Assembly (NCBI GenBank): GCA_934481445.1
Contig: CAKSPC010000039.1
Coordinates: forward strand, 1 to 24,187
DNA length: 24,187 bases
Direction: 5' to 3'
Origin: an uncultured Oscillospiraceae bacterium
GTDB taxonomy: Bacteria > Bacillota > Clostridia > Oscillospirales > Ruminococcaceae
The notes under the pieces are model-generated. The model worked only from the letters and a program-made list of their open reading frames with translations, searched no databases and was not told the origin of the DNA. Of the stretch, positions 8,060 through 15,474 are shown piece after piece. Within the stretch, counting starts at the first letter, position 1; each line of letters begins with the position of its first letter. Made by a program: the position numbers and the translations under genes.

Positions 8060-8088
8060 ATTATACACCCCCGCGCACGTTTTTTCAA
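8060..8088 (-). promoter_or_regulatory. Promoter of the HAD phosphatase gene
   Basis: Minus strand TTGAAA (8083-8088), 17-bp spacer, TATAAT (8060-8065), placed 38 nt upstream of the start codon. Confidence 0.75.
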
Positions 8089-8161
8089 GCGGTTCGTTCC
8101 GCGGCGGATTACATATTCATCCTTTTTTAAGCCGCAGAGGGCATATTTTTTAAAAAAACTC

Positions 8162-8190
8162 TTAACATTTGGGCATATTTGTGTTATACT
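8162..8190 (+). promoter_or_regulatory. Promoter of the class A PBP gene
   Basis: TTAACA (8162-8167), 17-bp spacer, TATACT (8185-8190). Transcription should start near 8197, at the foot of a small hairpin GCAGG-CTTTTTT-CCTGC (8199-8215). This rules out the longer frame opening at 8169 as a true start. Confidence 0.7.
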
Positions 8191-8258
8191 ATAAGTGTGC
8201 AGGCTTTTTTCCTGCCGTTTTACCCATAAGGCTTTCCGTCAATAAAGGAACGGTGAAC

Positions 8259-10625
8259 ATGGACAAAAAGAAAAAAATCAAATACATCAAAATAAGAGAA
8301 GAGGAGCTGAAGCGCCCCGCCAAAAAGCGTAAGAGCAACGCCATGAAAAACGTCGGCAGTGCTCTCACCATAATCGGCACGACTTTCGCGTCGATGCTTC
8401 TTATCCTCGTCATCGCGCTGTGTATAGTTTTAACGGTGCTGACGGTTTATGTGCTGGATTTCGCAGACACGGGCTACGACCTCAACCTCCGCGACGCCGA
8501 GATGAAATCCACCAGTATCATCTACGCCTACGACAGCGATGGCGCAGAAGTGGAGATAAAACGCCTTGTCGCAAGCGAAAACCGTATCTGGGTCAACTAT
8601 GAGGATATCTCCCCCAACATCGTGAACGCCGTTGTTTCCACCGAGGACAAACGTTTCTACGAGCATGACGGCGTCGACTGGCAGAGAACCGTATTCTCCC
8701 TCGGCGCGGATGTCCTGAATCTCAGCAGCGCGGGTCAGGGCGGCTCCACCATCACCCAGCAGCTTGTAAAGAACCTCACCGGCGACGACGAGATATCCTG
8801 GGAGCGTAAGCTGCGCGAAATTTTCCGCGCAATGAGCATCGAGGAAAAGTACACAAAAATAGACATCATCGAGAGCTATCTCAACGAGATATGGTTCGGC
8901 GGAAACATTCACGGCGTCGGCGCAGCTTCCAAGTATTATTTCAACAAGGAGCCGAAAGATCTCACCATCGCGGAGAGCGCCATCCTCGCGGGCATGATAA
9001 GAAACCCCGGCAAGATGAACCCTTATTACGACCTCGCCCGCTGCAAGACCCGTCAGAAATACGCTCTCAACAATATGTATGAGCAGGGCTACATCACCAC
9101 CGCCGAGTACGAAACCGCACTGGTGGAGCAGGTGCATTTCGCAAAGCCCGTCTACGGCGATGATTTCGGCTATATCGACGAGCGCACGCTCAACACCGAT
9201 GACGAAGAAGAGGACACCACCGCCGAAGAAACATACGACGAAACCTACGAAGCGTATAAGTGGAACGACTACACCATCACACAGAACTGGTACGTCGACG
9301 CGGCGATAGATCAGGTCCTCAACGACTACGCCGACGAAAAGGGCATAACCTACACCGCCGCAAAGAACGAGATATACAACGGCGGCTACAAGATATACCT
9401 CAACATGGATATCGACCTGCAAAACACCCTTGAAGAAAAATACCGTGACCCCTACACCGTGCTTTCTAAATATGACCCCACCGCTCCGTCGGAGGATCTG
9501 ATACAGTCGGCGTTCGTGGTAATGGACTACACGGGCACCGTGGTCGGTCTCGTGGGAGGCCTTGGCGACAAGCCCGGCGACGGCGTGTTCAACCGCGCAA
9601 CGCAGGCGATGAGAGCCCCCGGCTCCACCATGAAGCCCATATCCACATATTCCGTTGCAATACAGCGCGACCTTATAACATATTCCACCCTTATCCCCGA
9701 CCGCGGCATAACGGTCGTGAACGACAGCAGCACCGGCACAAAGATCTGGCCCGAAAACTACCAGCAGGCAGGCGGCCTCGGCACCCTCACCCCCGTATGG
9801 GAGGGCGTCCGCGAATCCATGAACACCATCGCTATCCGCGTCAGCCGTATGCTCACCCCACAGGTATGCTATAATCAGCTTACGCAGAACCTCGGATTTA
9901 CGACCATAACCGAAAGCGATATCGCATATTCCCCGATAACGCTGGGCGCGCTCACCAAGGGCGTAAAGCTGGTGGAGCTTGCGGCGGCCTATCAGATATT
10001 CGGAAACGGCGGTATTTATTACGAGCCTATGCTTTACAGCAGGGTCGTTGACAGCAGGGACAACGTCGTGCTCGATCAGGACTTCTTCGGAACGCAGGCA
10101 CTTGACAGCGACGCCGCATGGGTCACCAACAGACTGCTCCGCACGGTTATCACCACCACAACGGGCACGGGACGTTACGCCCAGCTCGAAAACGTGGATG
10201 TAATCGGTAAGACAGGTACCTCCAACGATGGCAAAAACCTTATGTTCGTAGGCTGCACCCCCGATTATATCGGCGCTCTGTGGATAGGCTACGATGACGG
10301 TCGGGAGATCGGCAGAAGCGACGGCTGGAAGGCCCTCGCGAAGATATGGAACGATATCATGAAGGATGTCCAGGACACCTCGCAGGTGCGCAATTTCACC
10401 CCTGATTCCTCCGTTCTCGAAAGAAGATACTGCCTTGAAACAGGCCTGCTTGCTTCGTCCAAGTGCACCAAGACGGACATCGGATATTACCGCCAGAGCA
10501 ATGTTCCTGATTTCTGCACCGGCGATCATAAGAAGATACGCCAGCAGATAGTTGATGACTGGAACGCCATCGACGAAGAGGACGCAGCAAAGGTAAGGGC
10601 TTACGTCGAAGCATTGAACAGCTGA
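8259..10625 (+). CDS. Class A penicillin-binding protein (PBP1A-type)
   Basis: A 788-residue bifunctional peptidoglycan synthase. It has a lysine-rich cytoplasmic tail (1-30) and one transmembrane anchor (about 35-64). The GT51 glycosyltransferase (about 85-290) has catalytic Glu129 in STEDKRFYEHDG, plus GGSTITQQLVKNL, the RKLREIFRAMSIEEKY segment and the NEIWFGGNIHGVGAASKYYF motif. An acidic linker (about 311-330) precedes the transpeptidase (about 405-700), which has Ser456 in STMK, SMN at 520-522 and KTGT at 651-654. All catalytic motifs are intact. The C-terminus is short, with no PASTA repeats. The start follows AAAGGAACGG; frames extending upstream overlap the promoter. The gene is monocistronic and is followed by a hairpin-rich spacer. 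Confidence 0.95.
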   Translation: MDKKKKIKYIKIREEELKRPAKKRKSNAMKNVGSALTIIGTTFASMLLILVIALCIVLTVLTVYVLDFADTGYDLNLRDAEMKSTSIIYAYDSDGAEVEIKRLVASENRIWVNYEDISPNIVNAVVSTEDKRFYEHDGVDWQRTVFSLGADVLNLSSAGQGGSTITQQLVKNLTGDDEISWERKLREIFRAMSIEEKYTKIDIIESYLNEIWFGGNIHGVGAASKYYFNKEPKDLTIAESAILAGMIRNPGKMNPYYDLARCKTRQKYALNNMYEQGYITTAEYETALVEQVHFAKPVYGDDFGYIDERTLNTDDEEEDTTAEETYDETYEAYKWNDYTITQNWYVDAAIDQVLNDYADEKGITYTAAKNEIYNGGYKIYLNMDIDLQNTLEEKYRDPYTVLSKYDPTAPSEDLIQSAFVVMDYTGTVVGLVGGLGDKPGDGVFNRATQAMRAPGSTMKPISTYSVAIQRDLITYSTLIPDRGITVVNDSSTGTKIWPENYQQAGGLGTLTPVWEGVRESMNTIAIRVSRMLTPQVCYNQLTQNLGFTTITESDIAYSPITLGALTKGVKLVELAAAYQIFGNGGIYYEPMLYSRVVDSRDNVVLDQDFFGTQALDSDAAWVTNRLLRTVITTTTGTGRYAQLENVDVIGKTGTSNDGKNLMFVGCTPDYIGALWIGYDDGREIGRSDGWKALAKIWNDIMKDVQDTSQVRNFTPDSSVLERRYCLETGLLASSKCTKTDIGYYRQSNVPDFCTGDHKKIRQQIVDDWNAIDEEDAAKVRAYVEALNS

Positions 10626-10826
10626 TACGGATAATAACAAAAAATGAGCGGCTGCCATATGGCGGCAACTCAGCTTATCGTAAACCTGTAAAAGTTCCGC
10701 GTAGCGTATTGGTTTTCGCTTCCTTTTGACACAAAAGGAAGCGGGGGTTGTGGGGTGATCTCCCCATGGGGGAGGTGTCACGAAGTGACAGAGGGGGCTG
10801 ACCGACAGACCAGAGCCCCCGCCACT

Positions 10827-10845
10827 CCGCACGCAGTGCGGTTTT
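10827..10845 (+). terminator. Possible rightward terminator within the repeat element
   Basis: CCGCAC, loop GCA, GTGCGG (10827-10841), then TTTT. It is the only hairpin in the spacer with a clean rightward T-run, so it could end the PBP message about 200 nt after the stop. Confidence 0.35.
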
Positions 10846-10925
10846 ACGGCTTCAAAAGCGCTAAAGGGGTGTGGGGGAAAACAAGAGTTTTCCCCCACAG
10901 TTTATTGCAAATTTTCTGCCGTTTT

Positions 10926-10966
10926 GACTTTTTCGACAAGCTGAGGGCTGCCCTCCCGGGCAGCCC
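10926..10966 (-). terminator. 3' hairpin plus TCAGCTTGTC tail after the YcdB-like gene
   Basis: Read leftward: GGGCTGCCC, loop GGGA, GGGCAGCCC (10966-10945), then TCAGCTTGTCGAAAAAGTC (10944-10926). There is no U-run, so it is not a classic intrinsic terminator. The same arrangement (GC hairpin, then TCAGCTTGTC and an A-run) recurs at 24067-24108 behind the 3D-domain gene. Confidence 0.5.
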
Positions 10967-10991
10967 CATATTTATTTATGCTATATCGTTA

Positions 10992-13043
10992 TCACATAGC
11001 CAGCCTGCCGTAAACCAGCGAAATAAGCTCGCCGTAGGTATAAGCCGAGGAAGCATTGAAAGTGCCGCCCTTTACCGCGCCCATCGCATACGCTATTGCA
11101 TAGTAGCCTAGGTTGGGATCGCTGTCGCTGATATCAGAAAATGGCGACTTGAAAATTCCCTTGAGTTCCGCAACGCTGTTTCCTGCCATAAAGGATGTAA
11201 ACAGCTTCATCGCCTCGCCGCGTGTGAGGAGCTTATTTTCGTCGTAATTCTCGTTTGTTTCATCCCCGGTGTAATAGTTGTAGGATCTGATGCACCACAT
11301 CATGCGCTCGAAATCGCCCAATGTTACCGCGTCGCCCTGCGCGAATTCCTTCGTGCTGATAATAATGCCGTTGTCGTCCAGCGTCTTTGCCATAGAAAGA
11401 ATGCTCGGATCGTTTATGCCGCTGAGGTCATTCTCCGCAGATGTTTCGTACTGCCATGAGTACACGGGCTCGCCCGTGAATGCGTTTACGCGCAGATAAC
11501 TGTCGTTGGAGTATATCAGCGCGCTGGCGGTCTTTTTCTTGCCAAGCTTTACGAGGTAGTTAAGCTTCATGGGAGAGAGTTCATAGAACTTATCCAGTAC
11601 CTGCTGCTCGGTAAGTATCTTGTCAGGGGATACGAAATCAACGTTTGTGTAGTTGATGCTGTAGCTTTCAAGCTTCATATCCTTGTCAAAGGATATCGAA
11701 GCATAATCAAACTCGGTTTCAACGCCGTTTACAGTACGGATATACTGGTGGTTGCTGCCGAAATACTTCCGATTGTACTCGCTTATCGTGGTAACACCGT
11801 CGCCGAGATCCTTGTAATGCTTCGGAGAAAGGCTCTTAAGTATGCTGTCCGCAAGCTTTCCCGCCTTTGCTTCATCATACTGCGAAACGCCCGAGTAATC
11901 GGAGCTGGAGTTATAGCAGTCATACGAATACAGCTCGCCGGTTTCAGCATTTATGCTTACGCTGACATAAGTATAAACATCGTTGCGGTTGTATCCCGTT
12001 TCGGGAACGTTGTTAAAGGATACGTTATAGATATATACCGTGTCGTTCGCCTTTTCATCCTTGGAAAGGCTGTCGTAGCTTACTTCAAATCCATCTACCC
12101 ATGTAAGGTACTTGTTTCCGCGGATATATTTCTCCACCGCCTCCGCGTTGCCGTAGGGAAGCTTCTTCTCAAGCTCCGCCAGCTCCTCCGGGGTGAAGAT
12201 ATCGCCGCCGTTGTCAAAGCTGTCATCCGCCACGTCATCATCTTCGGTGATATCGTTGTCGTCGTACCACGTATCACCTTCGAAATCGCTTGCCGCTCCT
12301 GTGAATGCGTCGATATTTCCGAAGCCTGTCTGGTCATACTCGATGTCGGTGTAATATTTCTTTGTCGCGTCATCGTATTTCAGAACATACACGGGTTTTA
12401 TCGCGATAAGGTCCGCATAGGCTTTCTCCGCCTGCTCGATGGTCAGCGCGCCCTTCTTGCTCTTAAAGGAAGCATTGGGGTGCCAGTTCATGGACATACG
12501 GTAAAGCTCGCCGGTGTTCTTGTCGATGGTGATGTAGCCCATATCCGATGTAACAGGCACGCCGCTCTTAACTCGGTTGAAAGAAAACGTAGCGGTGTTG
12601 TCCGAAAGGCTCATTCTTATGCTGTCGCGGTCAACTCTTATCAGCGTGGATATCGTCGGGTTAAGCTTCTTTATATAAGCCACCGCCGCGGAGTAAAGCT
12701 GATCCCCCGTCATCTTCGCAAGGGTCTTATCCGAGCTCCACCTGTAATATCCGCCCTTTTGATAATAGGTGATGATATCCCCGTATGCTGAAACCGTAAG
12801 GTCGGTATCCCCGCCGTCGGGATTTTCCCATTCATAAGTGTAGAGGTTTACGGGGCCGTTCACGCTCTTTCTGAAACTGAACTTTGAAAGTTCCTTGGGA
12901 ACGCTTATGCGGCTCTTAACAGTTGCAAGCACCTGCTTGTTTTCGTCTGCGTCCGTGGTGTTGTCCGCGTATGCGCATACGCAGGTGGATAATGCGGTCG
13001 CCGCCGCAAGGGTCAGGCTGAGTGCTCTTGTTATCTTTTTCAT
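10992..13043 (-). CDS. Exported YcdB/YcdC-like protein with degenerate SLH-type C-terminus
   Basis: A 683-residue exported protein. The signal peptide is residues 1-26, with likely cleavage after AYA. Two related PepSY/YcdB-like regions follow (about 40-235 and 300-535); both have the pattern of a TxxDAxTGELY strand (YITIDKNTGELYRM, VSINAETGELYSY). An acidic linker rich in D separates them (about 254-280). The C-terminal 130 residues resemble diverged S-layer-homology repeats (LLTRGEAMKLF, then SPFSDISDSDPNLGYYAIAYAMGAVKGG), which would attach the protein to wall polymers. The family's biochemical role is unknown; PepSY-like modules often modulate proteases. The start follows CGGAGGT at 8 nt. 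A weak leftward promoter (TTGATA 13145-13150, TATTTT 13122-13127) may serve it. It is divergent from the MerR gene. Confidence 0.8.
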   Translation of the reverse strand: MKKITRALSLTLAAATALSTCVCAYADNTTDADENKQVLATVKSRISVPKELSKFSFRKSVNGPVNLYTYEWENPDGGDTDLTVSAYGDIITYYQKGGYYRWSSDKTLAKMTGDQLYSAAVAYIKKLNPTISTLIRVDRDSIRMSLSDNTATFSFNRVKSGVPVTSDMGYITIDKNTGELYRMSMNWHPNASFKSKKGALTIEQAEKAYADLIAIKPVYVLKYDDATKKYYTDIEYDQTGFGNIDAFTGAASDFEGDTWYDDNDITEDDDVADDSFDNGGDIFTPEELAELEKKLPYGNAEAVEKYIRGNKYLTWVDGFEVSYDSLSKDEKANDTVYIYNVSFNNVPETGYNRNDVYTYVSVSINAETGELYSYDCYNSSSDYSGVSQYDEAKAGKLADSILKSLSPKHYKDLGDGVTTISEYNRKYFGSNHQYIRTVNGVETEFDYASISFDKDMKLESYSINYTNVDFVSPDKILTEQQVLDKFYELSPMKLNYLVKLGKKKTASALIYSNDSYLRVNAFTGEPVYSWQYETSAENDLSGINDPSILSMAKTLDDNGIIISTKEFAQGDAVTLGDFERMMWCIRSYNYYTGDETNENYDENKLLTRGEAMKLFTSFMAGNSVAELKGIFKSPFSDISDSDPNLGYYAIAYAMGAVKGGTFNASSAYTYGELISLVYGRLAM

Positions 13044-13184
13044 ATAAGATACCTCCGTTTCGTTGTGAATTTTTCTGCCCTTTGTCTATAAAACCGTTCA
13101 TAAGATAAAAAGGTTGCAGATAAAATAAAAAAATTTTGAAAAAATATCAATTGTGAAAATCTGATGAAAATTTGCTCTTCCCTC

Positions 13185-13215
13185 TTGACTTAGAGCTAAC
13201 TCCAAGTGATACAAT
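13185..13215 (+). promoter_or_regulatory. MerR-type promoter with 19-bp spacer and operator dyad
   Basis: TTGACT (13185-13190), 19-bp spacer, TACAAT (13210-13215). The overlong spacer contains ACTTAGAG-CTAA-CTCCAAGT (13188-13207), an inverted repeat matching at 7 of 8 positions. Over-long spacers with the operator between -35 and -10 are the hallmark of promoters activated by MerR proteins through DNA untwisting. The sequence closely resembles the CTTGACTTAGAG operator class of AdhR/NmlR regulators. It drives merR itself and the downstream enzyme gene, so autoregulation is expected. Confidence 0.88.
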
Positions 13216-13242
13216 ATACACAAGAAAAGGAGGTGCGGACTT

Positions 13243-13635
13243 ATGACCATAAAGGAAGTCAGCGAGAAATACGGACTCACGCAGGACACTCTGCGGTATT
13301 ACGAGCGCGTCGGCATGATACCCGCGGTGCGCAGAACATCCGGCGGAATACGCGATTACAGCGAAAGCGACCTCGGCTGGGTGGAGCTTGCGGTGTGCAT
13401 GAGAAGCGCGGGTCTGCCCGTCGAAGCGCTCATTGAATATGTTAAACTGTTCCGCGAGGGCGACAGCACCATCCCCGCCCGTGCGCAGCTCCTGCGCGAC
13501 CAGCGCGACGCGCTGCTTGATCAGCGCGCAAAAATCGACGCCACCCTGGAGCAGCTCAACTACAAAATATCCCGCTACGAAGAAGCGGAAAAAACCGGCG
13601 TCCTCTCATGGGACGGCGGCAGCTGCAAAAAATAA
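13243..13635 (+). CDS. MerR-family regulator of the AdhR/NmlR (aldehyde/thiol-stress) type
   Basis: A 130-residue dimeric DNA-binding protein. The winged helix-turn-helix is residues 1-70 (MTIKEVSEKYGLTQDTLRYYERVGMI, with the family signature LRYYERVGMIP). A dimerisation coiled coil follows (about 78-118, RAQLLRDQRDALLDQRAKIDATLEQL), with only a very short C-terminal tail and no metal-binding Cys pair or drug-binding domain. Cys52 (VELAVCMRSAGLP) sits at the residue number reported for the reactive cysteine of B. subtilis AdhR and relatives. AAAGGAGGT lies 8 nt before the ATG. The gene is first in an operon with the DXS-like enzyme (27-nt gap) under the 19-bp-spacer promoter. The inducer is inferred to be an electrophile such as an aldehyde. 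Confidence 0.9.
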   Translation: MTIKEVSEKYGLTQDTLRYYERVGMIPAVRRTSGGIRDYSESDLGWVELAVCMRSAGLPVEALIEYVKLFREGDSTIPARAQLLRDQRDALLDQRAKIDATLEQLNYKISRYEEAEKTGVLSWDGGSCKK

Positions 13636-13662
13636 AAAGGATCAAAACAGGAGGAGAATAAA

Positions 13663-15414
13663 ATGTATCTCGAAAAAATCAACAGCCCCGCAGACGTAAA
13701 GAAGCTCAACACCGACGAAATGCACGCCCTCGCCGCAGAAATGCGCACCGCCCTGCTGAATAAACTCAGCAGGCACGGCGGACATTTCGGTCCCAACCTC
13801 GGCATGGTAGAAGCCATCATCGCCCTGCACTATGTTTTCAATTCCCCCGAGGACAAGATGGTTTTCGACGTTTCCCACCAGACCTACTGCCACAAAATGC
13901 TCACCGGCAGAAACGCGGCATTCCTCGATGAAGCAAAGTACGACGATGTAACAGGCTACTCCACCCAGCATGAGAGCAGGCACGACTTCTTCACGATAGG
14001 CCATACCTCCACCTCCGTCAGCCTTGCGGCGGGACTTGCCAAGGGACGCGACCTTACCGGCGGCCACGAAAACATCATCGCCGTCATCGGCGACGGCTCC
14101 CTCAGCGGCGGCGAAGCTCTCGAGGGCCTTGATTTCGCGCATGAGCTCGGGTCCAACTTCATCATCGTGGTAAATGATAACGATATGTCCATCGCAGAAA
14201 ATCACGGCGGTCTTTACACCAACCTCAGGCTTCTCCGCGAAACCGACGGCAAGGCAGAATGCAACCTCTTCAAATCCATGGGTCTTGACTATGTATTCGT
14301 AAAGGACGGCAACGATGTAGAGAGCCTTATCGCGGCATTCAAGAGCGTAAAGGACACCGACCACCCCGTAGTCGTTCACATCGTTACCCAGAAGGGCAAG
14401 GGCTACGCCTTAGCCGAGCAGAACAAGGAAAACTGGCACTGGTGTATGCCATTCGACCTCGAAACGGGCAAGCCCAGGTTCTCCTTCGACGGCGAGGATT
14501 TCGGCGACCTTACGGGCAAATATATCCTGGATAAGATGAAGCGCGACTCTGCTGTCTGCGCGATAACCTCCGGCACCCCCGCGGTATTCGGTTTCTACAA
14601 GAACCGCCGCGATGAGGCAGGAAAGCAGTTCATCGACGTCGGCATTGCCGAAGAGCACGCCGTCGCAATGGCTTCGGGTATCTCCGCCCGCGGCGGAAAA
14701 CCCATCTACGGCGTTTACAGCTCCTTTATCCAGCGCACCTACGACCAGCTTTCGCAGGACCTCTGCATAAACAACAACCCCGTTACAATTCTTGTATATG
14801 CGGCATCCGTATACGGCATGAACGACGTTACCCACCTCGGCATATTCGATATCCCCATGATGTCCAACATACCGAACCTCGTTTACCTCGCACCTACGAC
14901 ATACGAGGAATACTTCGCAATGCTGGAATGGAGCAACGAACAGCGCGAGCATCCCGTTGCGATACGCGTACCCGCGTCCGTTGTTCACGGGGATAAGGTA
15001 ACAAAGGACTACGGAAAGCTCAACAAGTACGAAGTAACCGAAGCGGGAAGCGGCGTCGCAATACTGGCGCTCGGTTCTTTCTATTCCCTCGGCGGGCAGG
15101 CTGCCCGCGAGATAGAGAAAAAGACAGGCGTAAAGCCCACGCTGATAAACCCCGTATATATCACCGGCACAGATGACGAGCTGCTCGAGTCCCTCAAGAA
15201 AGACCACAAGGTAGTTATCACCCTTGAGGACGGTATACTGAACGGCGGCTTCGGCGAGAAGATCGCGCGGTTCTACGGAAATTCCGACATGAAGGTGCTG
15301 AACTTCGGTCTGAAAAAGGAGTTCCTCGACCGCTATGATGTAAACGAGGTAATGCAGAGAAACGGCATTACTCCCGAGAATATCGCTGATAAGGCTGCGG
15401 AGATAATCAAGTAA
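13663..15414 (+). CDS. DXP-synthase-like thiamine-diphosphate enzyme (divergent paralogue)
   Basis: A 583-residue transketolase-superfamily protein, shorter than typical DXS (about 620). ThDP/Mg site: GDG at 143-145 and NDN at 171-173; His41, His72 and His259 align with E. coli DXS His49, His80 and His299. The catalytic Glu330 is in GIAEEHAV. Tyr352, Arg358 and His391 match DXS Tyr392, Arg398 and His431 of the glyceraldehyde-3-phosphate site. However, Asp427 is replaced by Asn387 (GMNDVTH for GADGQTH), and phosphate-binding Arg478 by Ala438 (RVPAS for RYPRG). About 35-40 residues are missing after NHGGL (near 182), where DXS has a mobile segment. The order of pyrophosphate, pyrimidine and C-terminal domains is normal. 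Co-transcribed with the MerR regulator; RBS AGGAGGAG. I infer pyruvate-dependent carboligation with a different acceptor; annotation as plain dxs would be uncertain. Confidence 0.82.
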   Translation: MYLEKINSPADVKKLNTDEMHALAAEMRTALLNKLSRHGGHFGPNLGMVEAIIALHYVFNSPEDKMVFDVSHQTYCHKMLTGRNAAFLDEAKYDDVTGYSTQHESRHDFFTIGHTSTSVSLAAGLAKGRDLTGGHENIIAVIGDGSLSGGEALEGLDFAHELGSNFIIVVNDNDMSIAENHGGLYTNLRLLRETDGKAECNLFKSMGLDYVFVKDGNDVESLIAAFKSVKDTDHPVVVHIVTQKGKGYALAEQNKENWHWCMPFDLETGKPRFSFDGEDFGDLTGKYILDKMKRDSAVCAITSGTPAVFGFYKNRRDEAGKQFIDVGIAEEHAVAMASGISARGGKPIYGVYSSFIQRTYDQLSQDLCINNNPVTILVYAASVYGMNDVTHLGIFDIPMMSNIPNLVYLAPTTYEEYFAMLEWSNEQREHPVAIRVPASVVHGDKVTKDYGKLNKYEVTEAGSGVAILALGSFYSLGGQAAREIEKKTGVKPTLINPVYITGTDDELLESLKKDHKVVITLEDGILNGGFGEKIARFYGNSDMKVLNFGLKKEFLDRYDVNEVMQRNGITPENIADKAAEIIK

Positions 15415-15428
15415 TTTAATATAAAATT

Positions 15429-15461
15429 AGGGACTGCCCCGAAAGGCAGTCCCTCTTTTTT
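15429..15461 (+). terminator. Terminator between the DXS-like gene and purL
   Basis: AGGGACTGCC (15429-15438), loop CCGAAA, GGCAGTCCCT (15445-15454), then CTTTTTTT. A perfect 10-bp stem between convergent genes, 14 nt past the stop. The leftward side has only ATTTTATATT, so it is a weaker terminator for purL. Confidence 0.93.
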
Positions 15462-15474
15462 TATATTCCAAGCA

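Larger units (their letters stand above)
10626..10991. repeat. Hairpin-dense, repeat-like intergenic element
   Basis: A 366-bp spacer without a convincing gene but packed with inverted repeats. The stems are: 10645-10672 (imperfect), 10717-10743 (11-bp perfect, CGCTTCCTTTT), 10760-10774 (CTCCCC-ATG-GGGGAG), 10776-10790 (TGTCAC-GAA-GTGACA), 10793-10820 (GGGGGCT/AGCCCCC), 10827-10841 (CCGCAC-GCA-GTGCGG then TTTT), 10870-10899 (13-bp perfect) and 10945-10966 (9-bp perfect). An outer pairing, GCGGGGG 10741-10747 with CCCCCGC 10816-10822, is mutually exclusive with 10793-10820. It looks like a MITE/REP-type palindromic element lying between convergent genes. Copies elsewhere in the genome cannot be tested here. 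Confidence 0.6.

Noticed and set aside
8430..10898. Long leftward open frame (822 codons) opposite the PBP gene
   Set aside because: It is the mirror of a GC3-rich gene. It has no ribosome binding site and no recognisable domain, while the + strand has complete PBP motifs.
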